In this document: positions 40,825-49,559 of the stretch, in pieces
Numbering within the stretch: position 1 is the first letter of the stretch
Layout of the letters: the number at the start of each line of letters is the position of its first letter
Source: JACDAN01 sp036554945
GTDB taxonomy: Bacteria > Actinomycetota > Thermoleophilia > Gaiellales > Gaiellaceae
Length of the DNA: 64,000 bases
NCBI GenBank assembly: GCA_036554945.1
Contig: DATBMH010000046.1
Coordinates: 1-64,000, forward strand
Direction of reading: 5' to 3'
Program-made: the position numbers and the translations under genes
The notes under the pieces: generated by a model
What the model was told of the DNA's origin: nothing
The model's input: the letters and a program-made list of their open reading frames with translations, nothing else
Database searches by the model: none

Positions 40825-42299
40825 CGCGGGCTGCTGGTCGGCGCGACGGCCGCATCGAGCGCGGCCAACTGACCCTCCACCCACTCGGAGAGGTCGTGCT
40901 CGCGGACCTGCGCCCTGATCGCGGCCAGCCGGGCGGCGCGCTCCTCGCGAGGCATCTCGAGCGCGGCGTAGATGGCATCCGCCTGCCCGGCGATGTCGAA
41001 GGGGTTGACCGTGAGCGCCCACTCGCTCAACTCCTCGTGCGCGCCGGCGTTCTCGGACAGGACGAGAACGCCGTCCCGGCCGTTGACGAGCGGCGCTTCC
41101 TTCGCGACGAGGTTGAGGCCGTCGAAGATCGCGTTCACCAGCAGCACGTCGTACTGCTTGTACGCCGCGACCGAGCCGGTGAAGTCGTCCTCGATGCGAA
41201 GCTCGATCGGCGTCCAGCCTTCCTGCTGGTAGTGATCGTTCACGGCGCGGGCCGAGCGCTGGATCGCGCCGAGGTACTCGGCGTACTCCGGGATGTCCTG
41301 CCGGCTCGGGTCGAGCAGTGCCAGCATGGCGACGCGGCCGTGGTACTCGGGATGGTCCTCGAGGAACCGCTCGAAGGCGCTGAAGCCGCGGACGACGTTC
41401 TTCGACGGGTCGGTCCGGTCGACTCGGAGCACGAGGTACTCGGGGCGCGTCTCCTCGATCTCCTGCTCACGCGCGCGGACGTCCTCCGACTCGGCGAGCT
41501 CCTCGAACTCGGCCGGGTCGACCGAGATCGGATCGCTGACCGCGACGACGCGCCGGCCGTCGTAGTCCGCGGTGCCCTCGACGAAGTTCCCCTCGGCGCC
41601 GACGATGTCCGCGCAGGAGCGCAGGAAGTTCCGCCGCCACCGAGCCGTGTGGAACCCGACGACGTCGTTGGCGAGGATCCCGTCGTGCAGCGAGCGCCGG
41701 ATCGACTCCGGCAGCACGCGCCAGTAGTCGGGCTCGGGCCACGGGATGTGCACGAAGTGCGAGAGGGCCGCGTCCGGGACGCGCGTCCGGACGAACCGCG
41801 GGGCGAGGTACAGGTGGTAGTCGTGGAAGAAGACCGGCGAGCCCGGGGCCGCCTCGAGCTCGGCGATCACTGCCTCGGCGAACGCGGCGTTCACCGTGAC
41901 GTAACCCTCCTCCCAGGCGAGGTGGAGCCCGCGGTCGACGTTCGGCGCATGCGTGAGGTCCCAGAGGTAGTGCTGGAGGAACCAGAGCGTCGGGTTCGAG
42001 ACGACGTTGTAGAACCAGTCGTAGGCAGCGGGGTCGTGCTCGACGAACCGGACGCGGTAGGGAGACCCGTCGCGCGCCGTCTCGTCGACCGCGCGACCGC
42101 CCGCTTCAGCCGCGACCGCGAGGTCCTCGTCGGTCATCGCGCTCGCGATCCAGGTGACGTCGTGCATCGCGACCAGGCTCCGGAGCGCGGTCACGAGCCC
42201 GCCGCCGCCGCGCCTGGCAACTCTGGCGCCGTCGGCGTCGAGGTCGTAGGTGACCGGCCCGCGGTTCGAGACGACGATCAGCTTCCTGCGCGTCCCCAT
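40821..42299 (-). CDS. otsA: Trehalose-6-phosphate synthase (GT20)
   Basis: This 492-residue glycosyltransferase joins UDP-glucose and glucose-6-phosphate. LIVVSNRGPVTYD opens it. GGLVTALRSL, a FFHDYHLYLAPRFVR segment, FVHIPWPEPDYWRVLP, GFHTARWRRNFL, LRVDRTDPSKNV and LNLVAKEAPLVN with LSENAGAHEEL are the GT20 donor and acceptor site blocks. ATG at 42299 is chosen over a TTG at 42317. No trehalose-6-phosphate phosphatase gene is adjacent. The trehalose synthase TreT gene lies just upstream on the same strand. Confidence 0.92.
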   Translation of the reverse strand: MGTRRKLIVVSNRGPVTYDLDADGARVARRGGGGLVTALRSLVAMHDVTWIASAMTDEDLAVAAEAGGRAVDETARDGSPYRVRFVEHDPAAYDWFYNVVSNPTLWFLQHYLWDLTHAPNVDRGLHLAWEEGYVTVNAAFAEAVIAELEAAPGSPVFFHDYHLYLAPRFVRTRVPDAALSHFVHIPWPEPDYWRVLPESIRRSLHDGILANDVVGFHTARWRRNFLRSCADIVGAEGNFVEGTADYDGRRVVAVSDPISVDPAEFEELAESEDVRAREQEIEETRPEYLVLRVDRTDPSKNVVRGFSAFERFLEDHPEYHGRVAMLALLDPSRQDIPEYAEYLGAIQRSARAVNDHYQQEGWTPIELRIEDDFTGSVAAYKQYDVLLVNAIFDGLNLVAKEAPLVNGRDGVLVLSENAGAHEELSEWALTVNPFDIAGQADAIYAALEMPREERAARLAAIRAQVREHDLSEWVEGQLAALDAAVAPTSSPR

Positions 42300-42342
42300 C
42301 GTCCGGACCCTACCCAAGGCCCTGTGCGAGACCGGATCCGCG

Positions 42343-43629
42343 TCAGGCGGCGCCGGCCGAGACGGTCACGAGCTGGGTGTCGCCCGTGTCGTTCCCGTTG
42401 AGCCGGTTGAACAGCGCCAGCCAATCTCGCAGCAGGCGAGGCGTGAGGAAGTGCTGGCGGACGTACTCCTTGCCGCGAACGCCGCGCCGGCGGGCCTCCT
42501 CGGGGTCGTCCAGGATCTCGAGACAGGCGGCGGCGCACTCCTCGACGGAGTCCACGAGCCAGCCGGTCTCGCCGTCCTGGATCTGCGCGGGGATACCCCC
42601 GACGCGCCCGGCGACGGTCGGCCGCCCCTTCCACAGACCCTCCGTCACCGTCAGCCCGAAGCCCTCGCGGATCGACTTCTGCATGACGGCTGCCGAGTAG
42701 ACCTGGAACGCGTTCACCTCGACGGAGCCGATGTTGTTGAGGTTCGACAGGATGAAGATGTCGGGGTCGCCCGCCGCGTACTCGACGGTCTGGTTGTAAT
42801 AGTCCCAGCCCTCTGGGTCGTCGTGCGCCATCGACCCGACGAGCCCGAGCTGCAGGCCCGGATGCACCTCGCGCACCTTCCTGAATGCGTCGATGACGCC
42901 GAGCGGGTCCTTCCACGGGTCGAAGCGCGAGACCTGCGTCAGCAGCGGGCGCTGCACGTCGATCCCGAACTGGTCGACGATGTAGGCCGCGTCCTCGGCG
43001 GAGAGCGCGATGTTCTTCGGCGTCAGGGGGTCGATCGCCGGCGGCCAGATGAACGCCTCGGGCAGGTCGCCGGACTTGGGAACGTACTGCGGCATGTGGA
43101 AGATCGCCGCGTCGTACTTGGCCATCGACGGCAGCAGGACGTTGAGCACGTCCTCGTTCGGAGTCGAGAGGTCGATGTGGCAGCGCCAGATCCACTTCGC
43201 GTTCGAGTCCGGGAACTGCTCGATCATCGCGACCGGCTGCGGGTCGTGGACGATGATGATGTCGTACTCCGAGTCGTCGAACTCCTCCGCGTTCGACGCG
43301 TTGTACTGCTGGAAGATCCGCTCGTCCTCGTCGGTCAGCCCCTGCGGGTTCCCCTGGAGCGCGTTGTGGATCTTCTTGGTGACGTTGAAGAACTCGTCCT
43401 GCCCCTTGATGATCCGCCAGTCCGTCTCGAGACCCGCACTCTTCATCAGCGGGACGAGCGTGTAGTTGATCTCGGCCACGCCGCCGCCGAACGCCGTCGC
43501 GGAGACGTGGCAGACGCGCTTCCCCTCGAGCGGACCGGCCAGCCGCTGAATCTCGGCCATCAGCCCACGGCCGCTGATCGTCGCGTAGTCCGCGAGCGGC
43601 TTCGTTCCCACGTTGACGATCGGGAGCAT
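42343..43629 (-). CDS. treT: Trehalose synthase TreT (GT4 family)
   Basis: This 428-residue retaining glycosyltransferase probably makes trehalose reversibly from NDP-glucose and glucose. CHVSATAFGGGVAEINYTLV is the N-terminal signature, followed by VHDPQPVAMIEQF and WRCHIDLSTPN. The Rossmann C-terminal lobe carries LTQVSRFDPWKDPLGVIDAF and SIREGFGLTVTEGLWKGRP with the paired glutamates of GT4 enzymes. Its size is normal. It follows the RsbW-like gene by 50 bases and precedes otsA by 43 bases, giving two trehalose routes in one cluster. Confidence 0.9.
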   Translation of the reverse strand: MLPIVNVGTKPLADYATISGRGLMAEIQRLAGPLEGKRVCHVSATAFGGGVAEINYTLVPLMKSAGLETDWRIIKGQDEFFNVTKKIHNALQGNPQGLTDEDERIFQQYNASNAEEFDDSEYDIIIVHDPQPVAMIEQFPDSNAKWIWRCHIDLSTPNEDVLNVLLPSMAKYDAAIFHMPQYVPKSGDLPEAFIWPPAIDPLTPKNIALSAEDAAYIVDQFGIDVQRPLLTQVSRFDPWKDPLGVIDAFRKVREVHPGLQLGLVGSMAHDDPEGWDYYNQTVEYAAGDPDIFILSNLNNIGSVEVNAFQVYSAAVMQKSIREGFGLTVTEGLWKGRPTVAGRVGGIPAQIQDGETGWLVDSVEECAAACLEILDDPEEARRRGVRGKEYVRQHFLTPRLLRDWLALFNRLNGNDTGDTQLVTVSAGAA

Positions 43630-43679
43630 GAGTCAGACGTCCGTGCGTTGCACGTGCTTCGGTCGTGCCGAGTGTCGGC

Positions 43680-44120
43680 CTATGCCTGGATGAACTTTAC
43701 GAGCCTGAGGCGAGATCCCTGCCCGTCGTCCTTCGGACCCAGCTCCAGCTCGTCGGCGAGCTCACGGATGATCGCGATCCCGAGGCCGCCCTCGTTGAGG
43801 GCCGCCTCGTCCGCGCGCTCCGGCTCGGGCGCCTCGAAGCCGGCGCCGTCATCGAGGACCTCGATCACCAGCCGGTCGGGATGCAGCTCGTAGACGACCT
43901 CGACAGACCCCTCGCGGCCGTCCCCGTACGCGTGGCGCACGGAGTTCGAGCACGCTTCGGTCACGGCGAGCTTGAGGTCCCCGAGCGTCTCGTCCGGCAG
44001 CTCCCGCGACTGGGAGAGCCCGCTCAGCGCCAGCCGTACGAGCGAGATGTACTCGGCCTTCGCGGGGATGGTCAACCGCACGGTCGGTGCGGCGCCGTTG
44101 CCATTCGAGGGATTCGCCAT
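43680..44120 (-). CDS. RsbW/SpoIIAB-like anti-sigma ATPase
   Basis: This 146-residue GHKL ATPase is of the serine kinase/anti-sigma type. KLAVTEACSNSVRHAYGD is the N box, LDDGAGFEAP is G1, and GGLGIAIIRELADE is the lid/G2 region. These proteins sequester a sigma factor and phosphorylate an antagonist, but neither partner gene is adjacent. ATG at 44120 is chosen. It precedes the trehalose genes on the same strand, so the cluster may answer to a general stress sigma factor (inference). Confidence 0.85.
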   Translation of the reverse strand: MANPSNGNGAAPTVRLTIPAKAEYISLVRLALSGLSQSRELPDETLGDLKLAVTEACSNSVRHAYGDGREGSVEVVYELHPDRLVIEVLDDGAGFEAPEPERADEAALNEGGLGIAIIRELADELELGPKDDGQGSRLRLVKFIQA

Positions 44121-44204
44121 GAATCGGGGAGGTTCTACCAGGTTTGCCGAACCGGATTCCGCTCGGTTTCCAGTATTCCTGCGAGCGCCTGGAGTCAAAC
44201 CCTC

Positions 44205-45422
44205 CTAGTCGGTGCGGGGGCGCCGCGGGCGCTCGCCCAGGCGCACCGGGACGACGATTCGCCTGCCGTCCCTCAGCACGGTGAAGTCGACGACCTGCCC
44301 CGGTGAGAGCCGCTCGCTCACCACGCGGACGAGGTCGTCGGCGCTGCGGATGTCCTGTGAGCCGATCCGGACCACCACGTCGCCGCCGAGCCGGAAATCG
44401 AAGCCGTTCAGACGCCGCTGCTCGCTCCCACCCCGGAGGCCGGCCTTCTCGCCCGGCCCTTCGGGCACGACGGTGGCGATGACCGCGCCGCGCTGAACCG
44501 GATAGTCGAAGCGCTTCGCGATCGTGGGCGTCAGATCCTCGGTGTTGACGCCGACGTACGCGTAGGCGACCCGCCCGTTGCGGACGAGCTGCCGGAACGA
44601 GCGCTTCGCAGCGTTGATCGGGATCGCGAAGCCGACGCCCTCCGACTGGCCCGATTCGCTGCGGATCTGCGCGTTGATGCCGATCACGCGCCCGCGGGCG
44701 TCGAACAGCGGGCCGCCGGAGTTGCCGTGGGTGATCGGTGCATCGGTCTGGATCGCGTCCGCGACGTTGTACCCGGAGGTCAACGAGTCGATCGAGCGGC
44801 GCGTCGCCGAGACGACGCCTACGGACAGCGAGCTTTCGTTGCCGAACGGGCTGCCGAGGGCCGCCACCGGCGCGCCGACGACCACGCGGCTCGAGTCACC
44901 GAGAGGCACGGGATCGAGGTCGTGCTGCTCCGGATCGACCTTCAGGACGCTGACGTCGTCGAACACGTCCCACCCGATCACCGTCGCCTCGACGCGGTCG
45001 CGGTCGCGAAACCCGACGTACACGCGGTCTGCGGCCTCCGGCTCACCCTCGCCCTCGCCCGCCGTGGTGACGACGTGCGCGCTGGTGAGCACGTAGCCCT
45101 CCTCCGAGATGACGAACCCGGATCCCTGTGCGGCGTGCTGCGCCGCCGGGCGGTCGTCGAAGAACGCGTAGACCGTGACGACGCCGCCGCTGCGGGACTG
45201 GTAGATCGTCGCCGGATCGAAGCTGTTGCCGGCCAACGGCTTCGCGGCCCCGTCCGGATTCTCGATCTCGCGCTCGACGGGCAGCGCCGTGCCCGAGCCA
45301 CCGACGAACACGGTCTCGGTGCCGCCGTCGAGCAGCCCGGTCGTGTCCGCGGCCAGCACGGCGAACAGGCCGCCGGCGAGCGCGGCGAGAACCACGAGGA
45401 GTGCAAGGACGGGCGGACGCAC
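44205..45422 (-). CDS. HtrA/DegP-like membrane serine protease with PDZ domain
   Basis: This 405-residue protein has one N-terminal helix (about 3-25), a low-complexity linker, a trypsin-like domain and a C-terminal PDZ domain. The catalytic triad is H116 (LTSAHVV), D156 (DDVSVLKV) and S235 (HGNSGGPLF). The PDZ core is near GGDVVVRIGSQDI. It would act outside the membrane on misfolded or signalling substrates. It is downstream of a two-component system on the same strand, which suggests an envelope stress response (inference). GTG start with a TACAGT hexamer nine bases upstream. Confidence 0.92.
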   Translation of the reverse strand: MRPPVLALLVVLAALAGGLFAVLAADTTGLLDGGTETVFVGGSGTALPVEREIENPDGAAKPLAGNSFDPATIYQSRSGGVVTVYAFFDDRPAAQHAAQGSGFVISEEGYVLTSAHVVTTAGEGEGEPEAADRVYVGFRDRDRVEATVIGWDVFDDVSVLKVDPEQHDLDPVPLGDSSRVVVGAPVAALGSPFGNESSLSVGVVSATRRSIDSLTSGYNVADAIQTDAPITHGNSGGPLFDARGRVIGINAQIRSESGQSEGVGFAIPINAAKRSFRQLVRNGRVAYAYVGVNTEDLTPTIAKRFDYPVQRGAVIATVVPEGPGEKAGLRGGSEQRRLNGFDFRLGGDVVVRIGSQDIRSADDLVRVVSERLSPGQVVDFTVLRDGRRIVVPVRLGERPRRPRTD

Positions 45423-45431
45423 CGCTTTCTC

Positions 45432-45437
45432 ACTGTA
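45432..45437 (-). promoter_or_regulatory. Putative -10 element of the HtrA gene
   Basis: TACAGT on the minus strand ends nine bases before the GTG at 45422, in the 59-base gap after the sensor kinase gene. No ribosome-binding site is seen, so a leaderless transcript is plausible. Confidence 0.35.
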
Positions 45438-45481
45438 GCCGCGGATCTGCGGCCTACCAGGCCGTTTGCACGTGAAAACAG

Positions 45482-46909
45482 CTAGCGGGCGAGCGCGTGC
45501 TCCCGTTCGTCCACCGAAACGGGGCTGCGCGGGAGTCTCAGCGTGAAAACGGTACGGCCGGGTCGCGAGTCGAGCTCAATCTCGCCGCCCATCACGCCCG
45601 CCAGCTCGCGGGCGATCGCGAGCCCGAGCCCGGAGCCCGACGTAATCGCGCCGTCCGCCCGGTGGAAGCGCTCGAACACGTGCGGCTGGTCCTGCTCGGG
45701 GATGCCGGGCCCGTTGTCCTCGACGTTGAGCCGGACGCCGTCGCCGTCCTCCGCCGAGGTGAGCCGGATCTCGGTGCCCGGCGGGGTGTGGAGGATCGCG
45801 TTCTCGACGAGGATCCGGCCGATCTGGCGCACCCGCTCCTCGTCGGCGAGCGCGATCGCCGCCGGCTCGCTCGCTGCGTCGAGGTGATGCTCCCGGCCGC
45901 GGCCGACGCCGCCGAACTCGGCCACCAGCGACGACGCGATCTCCGCCAGGTCGACCGGGGCCATTTCCACGTGCAAACGGCCGGCGTCGAGCCGGGAGAG
46001 GTCGAGCAGGTCGGTCGCGAGCTTCGTCAGACGCTCGACCTGGAGCCGCATCTCCGTCAGGAACTCCCGCCTTGTGGCCTCGTCCATGTCCTCGTCCGTG
46101 AGCAGCTCGACGTGCCCGCCGAGCGCGAAGATCGGCGTCCGCAGCTCGTGCGAGGCGTTTGCGATGAACTCGCGCCGCGCACGCTCCAATGCGGCGAGCT
46201 GCTCGCGCATACGGTCGAAAGCACGGGCGAGCTCACCGAGCTCGTCGGCGCTCGAATCCGTGATCGGCTGGTCGAACCGGCCGCCCGCGATCCGGTCTGC
46301 AGCCCGCTCGAGCCGGTGGATGCGCCGCGAGAAGATCCTGGCGAGGACGATTCCGACGACCGCGGCAGCGAGCAGCGCCAGGAGGCCGGCGACGATGATG
46401 CGGTCGCGAACGAGCGACACGGTCTCGAGCGACTCGGTGAGCGGCGTCGACACGAGCAGCACGTAGATGCCCTCGAACGGCACGGCGACCTCGGCGAACT
46501 GCGTGCCGCCTCGCCTGACGATCCCGCTCTCCGTGCGCCGGTGCTCGGCGGCGGCCTGCGCGATCGGATCGCTCTCCGACTCGGATTGCCCGACCACTCG
46601 CGAATCCGCGATCGGCGTCAGGAGCACGGGGGCCGGCGACTCGGTGAGGTGCTGGAAGATCGCGACGCGGGCGCCCCGCACCTGGCTCTCCGTGGCAACG
46701 AAGTCCTGGGGGATCAGCTCCTGCGTCTCCGCGGTGTTGGCGTAGTCGCCGATGATCGCGTCGGCGGTCCGCTCCAGCTGGGCGATGCGGCCCTCGATCA
46801 GCCGTTCCTCCAGCGTCGGGACCACGGCCACGTAGACGATCACCAGCGCGCCGAACACCAGCGCGACGAGCGCCAGGCTGAGCTTGAGCCCGACGGTGCG
46901 GAACCGCAT
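45482..46909 (-). CDS. Sensor histidine kinase, HAMP-containing
   Basis: This 475-residue membrane kinase has helices at about 8-30 and 172-195 around an extracytoplasmic sensor of about 140 residues. A HAMP domain follows, then the phosphoacceptor H254 in FIANASHELRTP and an ATPase domain with ILVENAILHTPPG, VEDNGPGIPE and GSGLGLAIARELA. The start overlaps the regulator stop by one base (TGATG). The layout and adjacency resemble MtrB/BaeS-type envelope kinases. An HtrA-like protease gene follows on the same strand. Confidence 0.93.
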   Translation of the reverse strand: MRFRTVGLKLSLALVALVFGALVIVYVAVVPTLEERLIEGRIAQLERTADAIIGDYANTAETQELIPQDFVATESQVRGARVAIFQHLTESPAPVLLTPIADSRVVGQSESESDPIAQAAAEHRRTESGIVRRGGTQFAEVAVPFEGIYVLLVSTPLTESLETVSLVRDRIIVAGLLALLAAAVVGIVLARIFSRRIHRLERAADRIAGGRFDQPITDSSADELGELARAFDRMREQLAALERARREFIANASHELRTPIFALGGHVELLTDEDMDEATRREFLTEMRLQVERLTKLATDLLDLSRLDAGRLHVEMAPVDLAEIASSLVAEFGGVGRGREHHLDAASEPAAIALADEERVRQIGRILVENAILHTPPGTEIRLTSAEDGDGVRLNVEDNGPGIPEQDQPHVFERFHRADGAITSGSGLGLAIARELAGVMGGEIELDSRPGRTVFTLRLPRSPVSVDEREHALAR

Positions 46910-47610
46910 CAGGCGTCCCGGAAGCGGTAACCGGCGCCACGCACGGTCAGGATGAACTCCGGCTCGCTCGCGTCGCGCTCGAGCTTCTCCCGCAGGTGCC
47001 GGACGTGGACGTCGATCGTACGCGGCTCTCTGTACGCGGAATCGCCCCAGAGCGCCTCCAGCAGCTGTCTCCGGCTGAACACGCGTCCCGGGTTCGACGC
47101 CAGCGTCCGCAGGAGCTCGAACTCGACGTACGTCAGCTGGACCAGGTCGCCGCGAACCTCGACGGTTCTCCGGGCCGGATCGACGAGCAGGCCCTCGGCC
47201 TGGATCACCTCGCCGTCGCGCCGGTCCTGCAGGGCCGGCAGCGACGCGCGGCGCAGCAGCGCGCGGACGCGGCTCCGGAACTCGCGGATCGAGAACGGCT
47301 TCGTGATGTAGTCGTCCGCGCCGAGCTCGAGGCCGAGCACCTTGTCGAGCTCGTCGTCGCGCGCCGTGAGCATGATGATCGGCACCGTGCTCTGCGCCCG
47401 GAGGCGCTTGCAGACCTCGAGACCGTCCAGCTTCGGGAGCATGAGGTCGAGCACGACGAGGTCGACCGGCTCCGAGGCGAACTTGGCGAGCGCCTCCTCG
47501 CCGTCCTTCGCCGCCAGGACACGGAACCCGTCCCGTTCCAGCGGATACGAGAGGAGCTTCTGAACAGCGTCCTCGTCGTCTACGAGGAGGATTGTCGAAG
47601 AGTCGGGCAC
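46909..47610 (-). CDS. OmpR-family response regulator
   Basis: This 233-residue regulator has the receiver phosphosite D55 (LVVLDLMLPKLDG), the switch threonine in MLTARDDE, the conserved lysine in YITKPFS, and a winged-helix output domain (RRQLLEALWG, HVRHLREKLE, VRGAGYRF). It is cognate to the kinase at 45482-46909. The start is GTG at 47610. It is divergent from the M28-like gene with 56 bases between, so the promoters may overlap. Confidence 0.94.
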   Translation of the reverse strand: MPDSSTILLVDDEDAVQKLLSYPLERDGFRVLAAKDGEEALAKFASEPVDLVVLDLMLPKLDGLEVCKRLRAQSTVPIIMLTARDDELDKVLGLELGADDYITKPFSIREFRSRVRALLRRASLPALQDRRDGEVIQAEGLLVDPARRTVEVRGDLVQLTYVEFELLRTLASNPGRVFSRRQLLEALWGDSAYREPRTIDVHVRHLREKLERDASEPEFILTVRGAGYRFRDA

Positions 47611-47650
47611 GGTCGCATCACCGCCGGGCGCGCGAAGCCGGGGCCCTCCC

Positions 47651-47656
47651 TACTAT
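47651..47656 (+). promoter_or_regulatory. Putative -10 element of the M28-like gene
   Basis: TACTAT, in an AT-rich spot, ends ten bases before the ATG at 47667, giving a very short or absent leader. There is no Shine-Dalgarno sequence. Confidence 0.4.
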
Positions 47657-47666
47657 AGCCCCGGAA

Positions 47667-49559
47667 ATGCCGCCGTTCCGGCCCCCAACCTCGCGGAGGC
47701 GGCCCCGGCCCGGCTCGCTCGAGCGCCCTGTCAACGCCCGCGCCTACCGTGGCACGGCGCTGCTCGTCGCGATCCCGCTCCTGATCACCGCATTCACGAT
47801 CACGCGGCCGGAAAGCCTGCCCCCGCCGACCTTCCCGCCGGCGTTCGACGAGGTCGGCGCGACGCAGTCCGCACGGGAGCTCGCGACGCAGTACCCGAAC
47901 CGCACGCCGGGCTCTCCGGAGGCCGGCGACGCAGCGAACTGGGTCGCCGAACGGCTCGCGTCGTTCGGTTTTCGCGTGCAGCGGGACCGGTTCACGGCCA
48001 CGGTCCCCGATCAGGGCAGCGTGACGCTGGAGAACGTGATCGCGGTGTCGCCCGGCCGCTCGCCGGAGGTGCTCGTCGTGATCGCGCACCGCGACAACAT
48101 CGGGACGACGGGACAGGGCGCGAACGACAATGCCTCCGGCACGGGCGTGCTGCTGGAGCTCGCCCGCGGCTACGGATTGCGGACCGCTCCGGCGCCGGGG
48201 CAGGAGCGCGCACCGGCGAGCCCGACGCACACGATCGTCCTGCTCTCCTCGGACGGGGGTGGGTACGGGGGTCTTGGAGCCGTTCGGTTCCTCGAGACCT
48301 CGCCCTACCGCGGCCGGATCGCGGCCGCCCTCAACCTCGTCGCCGTGGGCGGCCCCGACACCCTGCGGATCGAGATCGCGGCCGACCGGCCGCGCTCCCC
48401 CGACGCCACGCTCGTCGAGACCGCCGCCGCGCGGGTGCTGCAGCGGGCTGGGACGGAGCCGCGCCGCACGCACGCCGCCGGACAGCTGATCGACCTCGCG
48501 TTCCCCTTCAGCCTCTACGAGCAGGCGCCGTTCGTCGGAGCCGGCGTCCCGGCGCTGAGCCTGACGACGGCCGGCGTCCGCCCGCCCTTGCCCGCAACCG
48601 ACACGCTCGAGCGGCTCGACGACCGCCGAATTGGGCAGGCGGGCCGATCGGCCGAGGCGCTGCTCGGCTCGCTCGACGAGGGCGTCGCGCTCGCGCGCGA
48701 CACCTCGACCTACCTCTACCTCGGTGCCCGCATCGTGCAGGGCTGGGCCGTGAAGCTCGTGCTCATCACGGCGCTCCTGCCGTTCCTGCTGGCCGCCGTC
48801 GACCTGTTCGCGCGCTGCCGCCGCCGCCGGATCCCGCTCGCGCCGGCCCTGCGCAGCTACCGGACGCGGCTCGCGTTCTGGCTCTGGACGGGCCTCGCGT
48901 TCGGGTTCCTCGCGCTCGCCGGCGCCTGGCCCGAGGTCGAGCTCCCGCCGCCGCTGGGCACGCAGCTCGCCGGCGAGTGGCCCGTGGCCACCTTGACGAT
49001 CTTCGGCGTCTTCGTGTTCGCCAGCTGGCTGGTGGGACGCGAGCGGCTGATCCCGCGGCGGCCCGTCTCCGCCGAGGAGGAGCTCGCGGGCCAGACGGCT
49101 GCGCTGCTGGTCCTCGCCGTTCTCGCCCTGCTGACCGTCGCGATCAACGCGTTCGCACTGATCTTCCTGCTGCCGTCGCTCCACGCCTGGCTCTGGCTGC
49201 CGCAGGTTCGGCACAGCGCGATCTGGCTCCGCGCCGCCGTGCTGGCCATCGGGCTGCTCGGCCCGGCGATCCTGCTCGGATCGTTCGCCTGGCGCTTCGG
49301 GCTCGGTCTCGACGCGCCCTGGTACGTCCTCGAGCTGGTCGCGATCGGCTACGTGCCCCTGCCGGCGATCCTCATCGGGCTCGCGTGGCTCGCGGCCGCC
49401 GGACAGCTCACGGCGATCTCCGCGGGCCGCTACATGCCCTATCCCGACGCCCGCGAGCGGCCGCCGCGCGGGCCGATCCGGCAGCTGGTCGGCCGGCTGC
49501 TGAGCCTGGCGCTCGGCCGCCGGATGGCCGGCGAGCTCAGGCGAGCGGCAGGTAGCTGA
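47667..49559 (+). CDS. M28-like peptidase-domain membrane protein
   Basis: This 630-residue protein has one N-terminal helix (about 32-50), an extracytoplasmic M28 zinc-peptidase-like domain (about 65-350) and roughly six C-terminal helices. The first two metal ligands are present: H141 in VIAHRDN and D154 in GANDNASGTG. The catalytic glutamate pair is replaced (SSDGGGYGG), and the last histidine position reads YEQAPF. It may therefore be a pseudoenzyme or bind metal differently. ATG at 47667 is used; a longer frame overlaps the response regulator gene. The 3' end overlaps moeA by 23 bases, convergently. Confidence 0.8.
   Translation: MPPFRPPTSRRRPRPGSLERPVNARAYRGTALLVAIPLLITAFTITRPESLPPPTFPPAFDEVGATQSARELATQYPNRTPGSPEAGDAANWVAERLASFGFRVQRDRFTATVPDQGSVTLENVIAVSPGRSPEVLVVIAHRDNIGTTGQGANDNASGTGVLLELARGYGLRTAPAPGQERAPASPTHTIVLLSSDGGGYGGLGAVRFLETSPYRGRIAAALNLVAVGGPDTLRIEIAADRPRSPDATLVETAAARVLQRAGTEPRRTHAAGQLIDLAFPFSLYEQAPFVGAGVPALSLTTAGVRPPLPATDTLERLDDRRIGQAGRSAEALLGSLDEGVALARDTSTYLYLGARIVQGWAVKLVLITALLPFLLAAVDLFARCRRRRIPLAPALRSYRTRLAFWLWTGLAFGFLALAGAWPEVELPPPLGTQLAGEWPVATLTIFGVFVFASWLVGRERLIPRRPVSAEEELAGQTAALLVLAVLALLTVAINAFALIFLLPSLHAWLWLPQVRHSAIWLRAAVLAIGLLGPAILLGSFAWRFGLGLDAPWYVLELVAIGYVPLPAILIGLAWLAAAGQLTAISAGRYMPYPDARERPPRGPIRQLVGRLLSLALGRRMAGELRRAAGS

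Noticed and set aside
45440..45463. Short palindromes GCCGC-GGATCT-GCGGC and GGCCT-ACC-AGGCC upstream of the HtrA gene
   Set aside because: Five-base stems in GC-rich DNA without a T run on the minus strand are too weak to call a terminator or operator.
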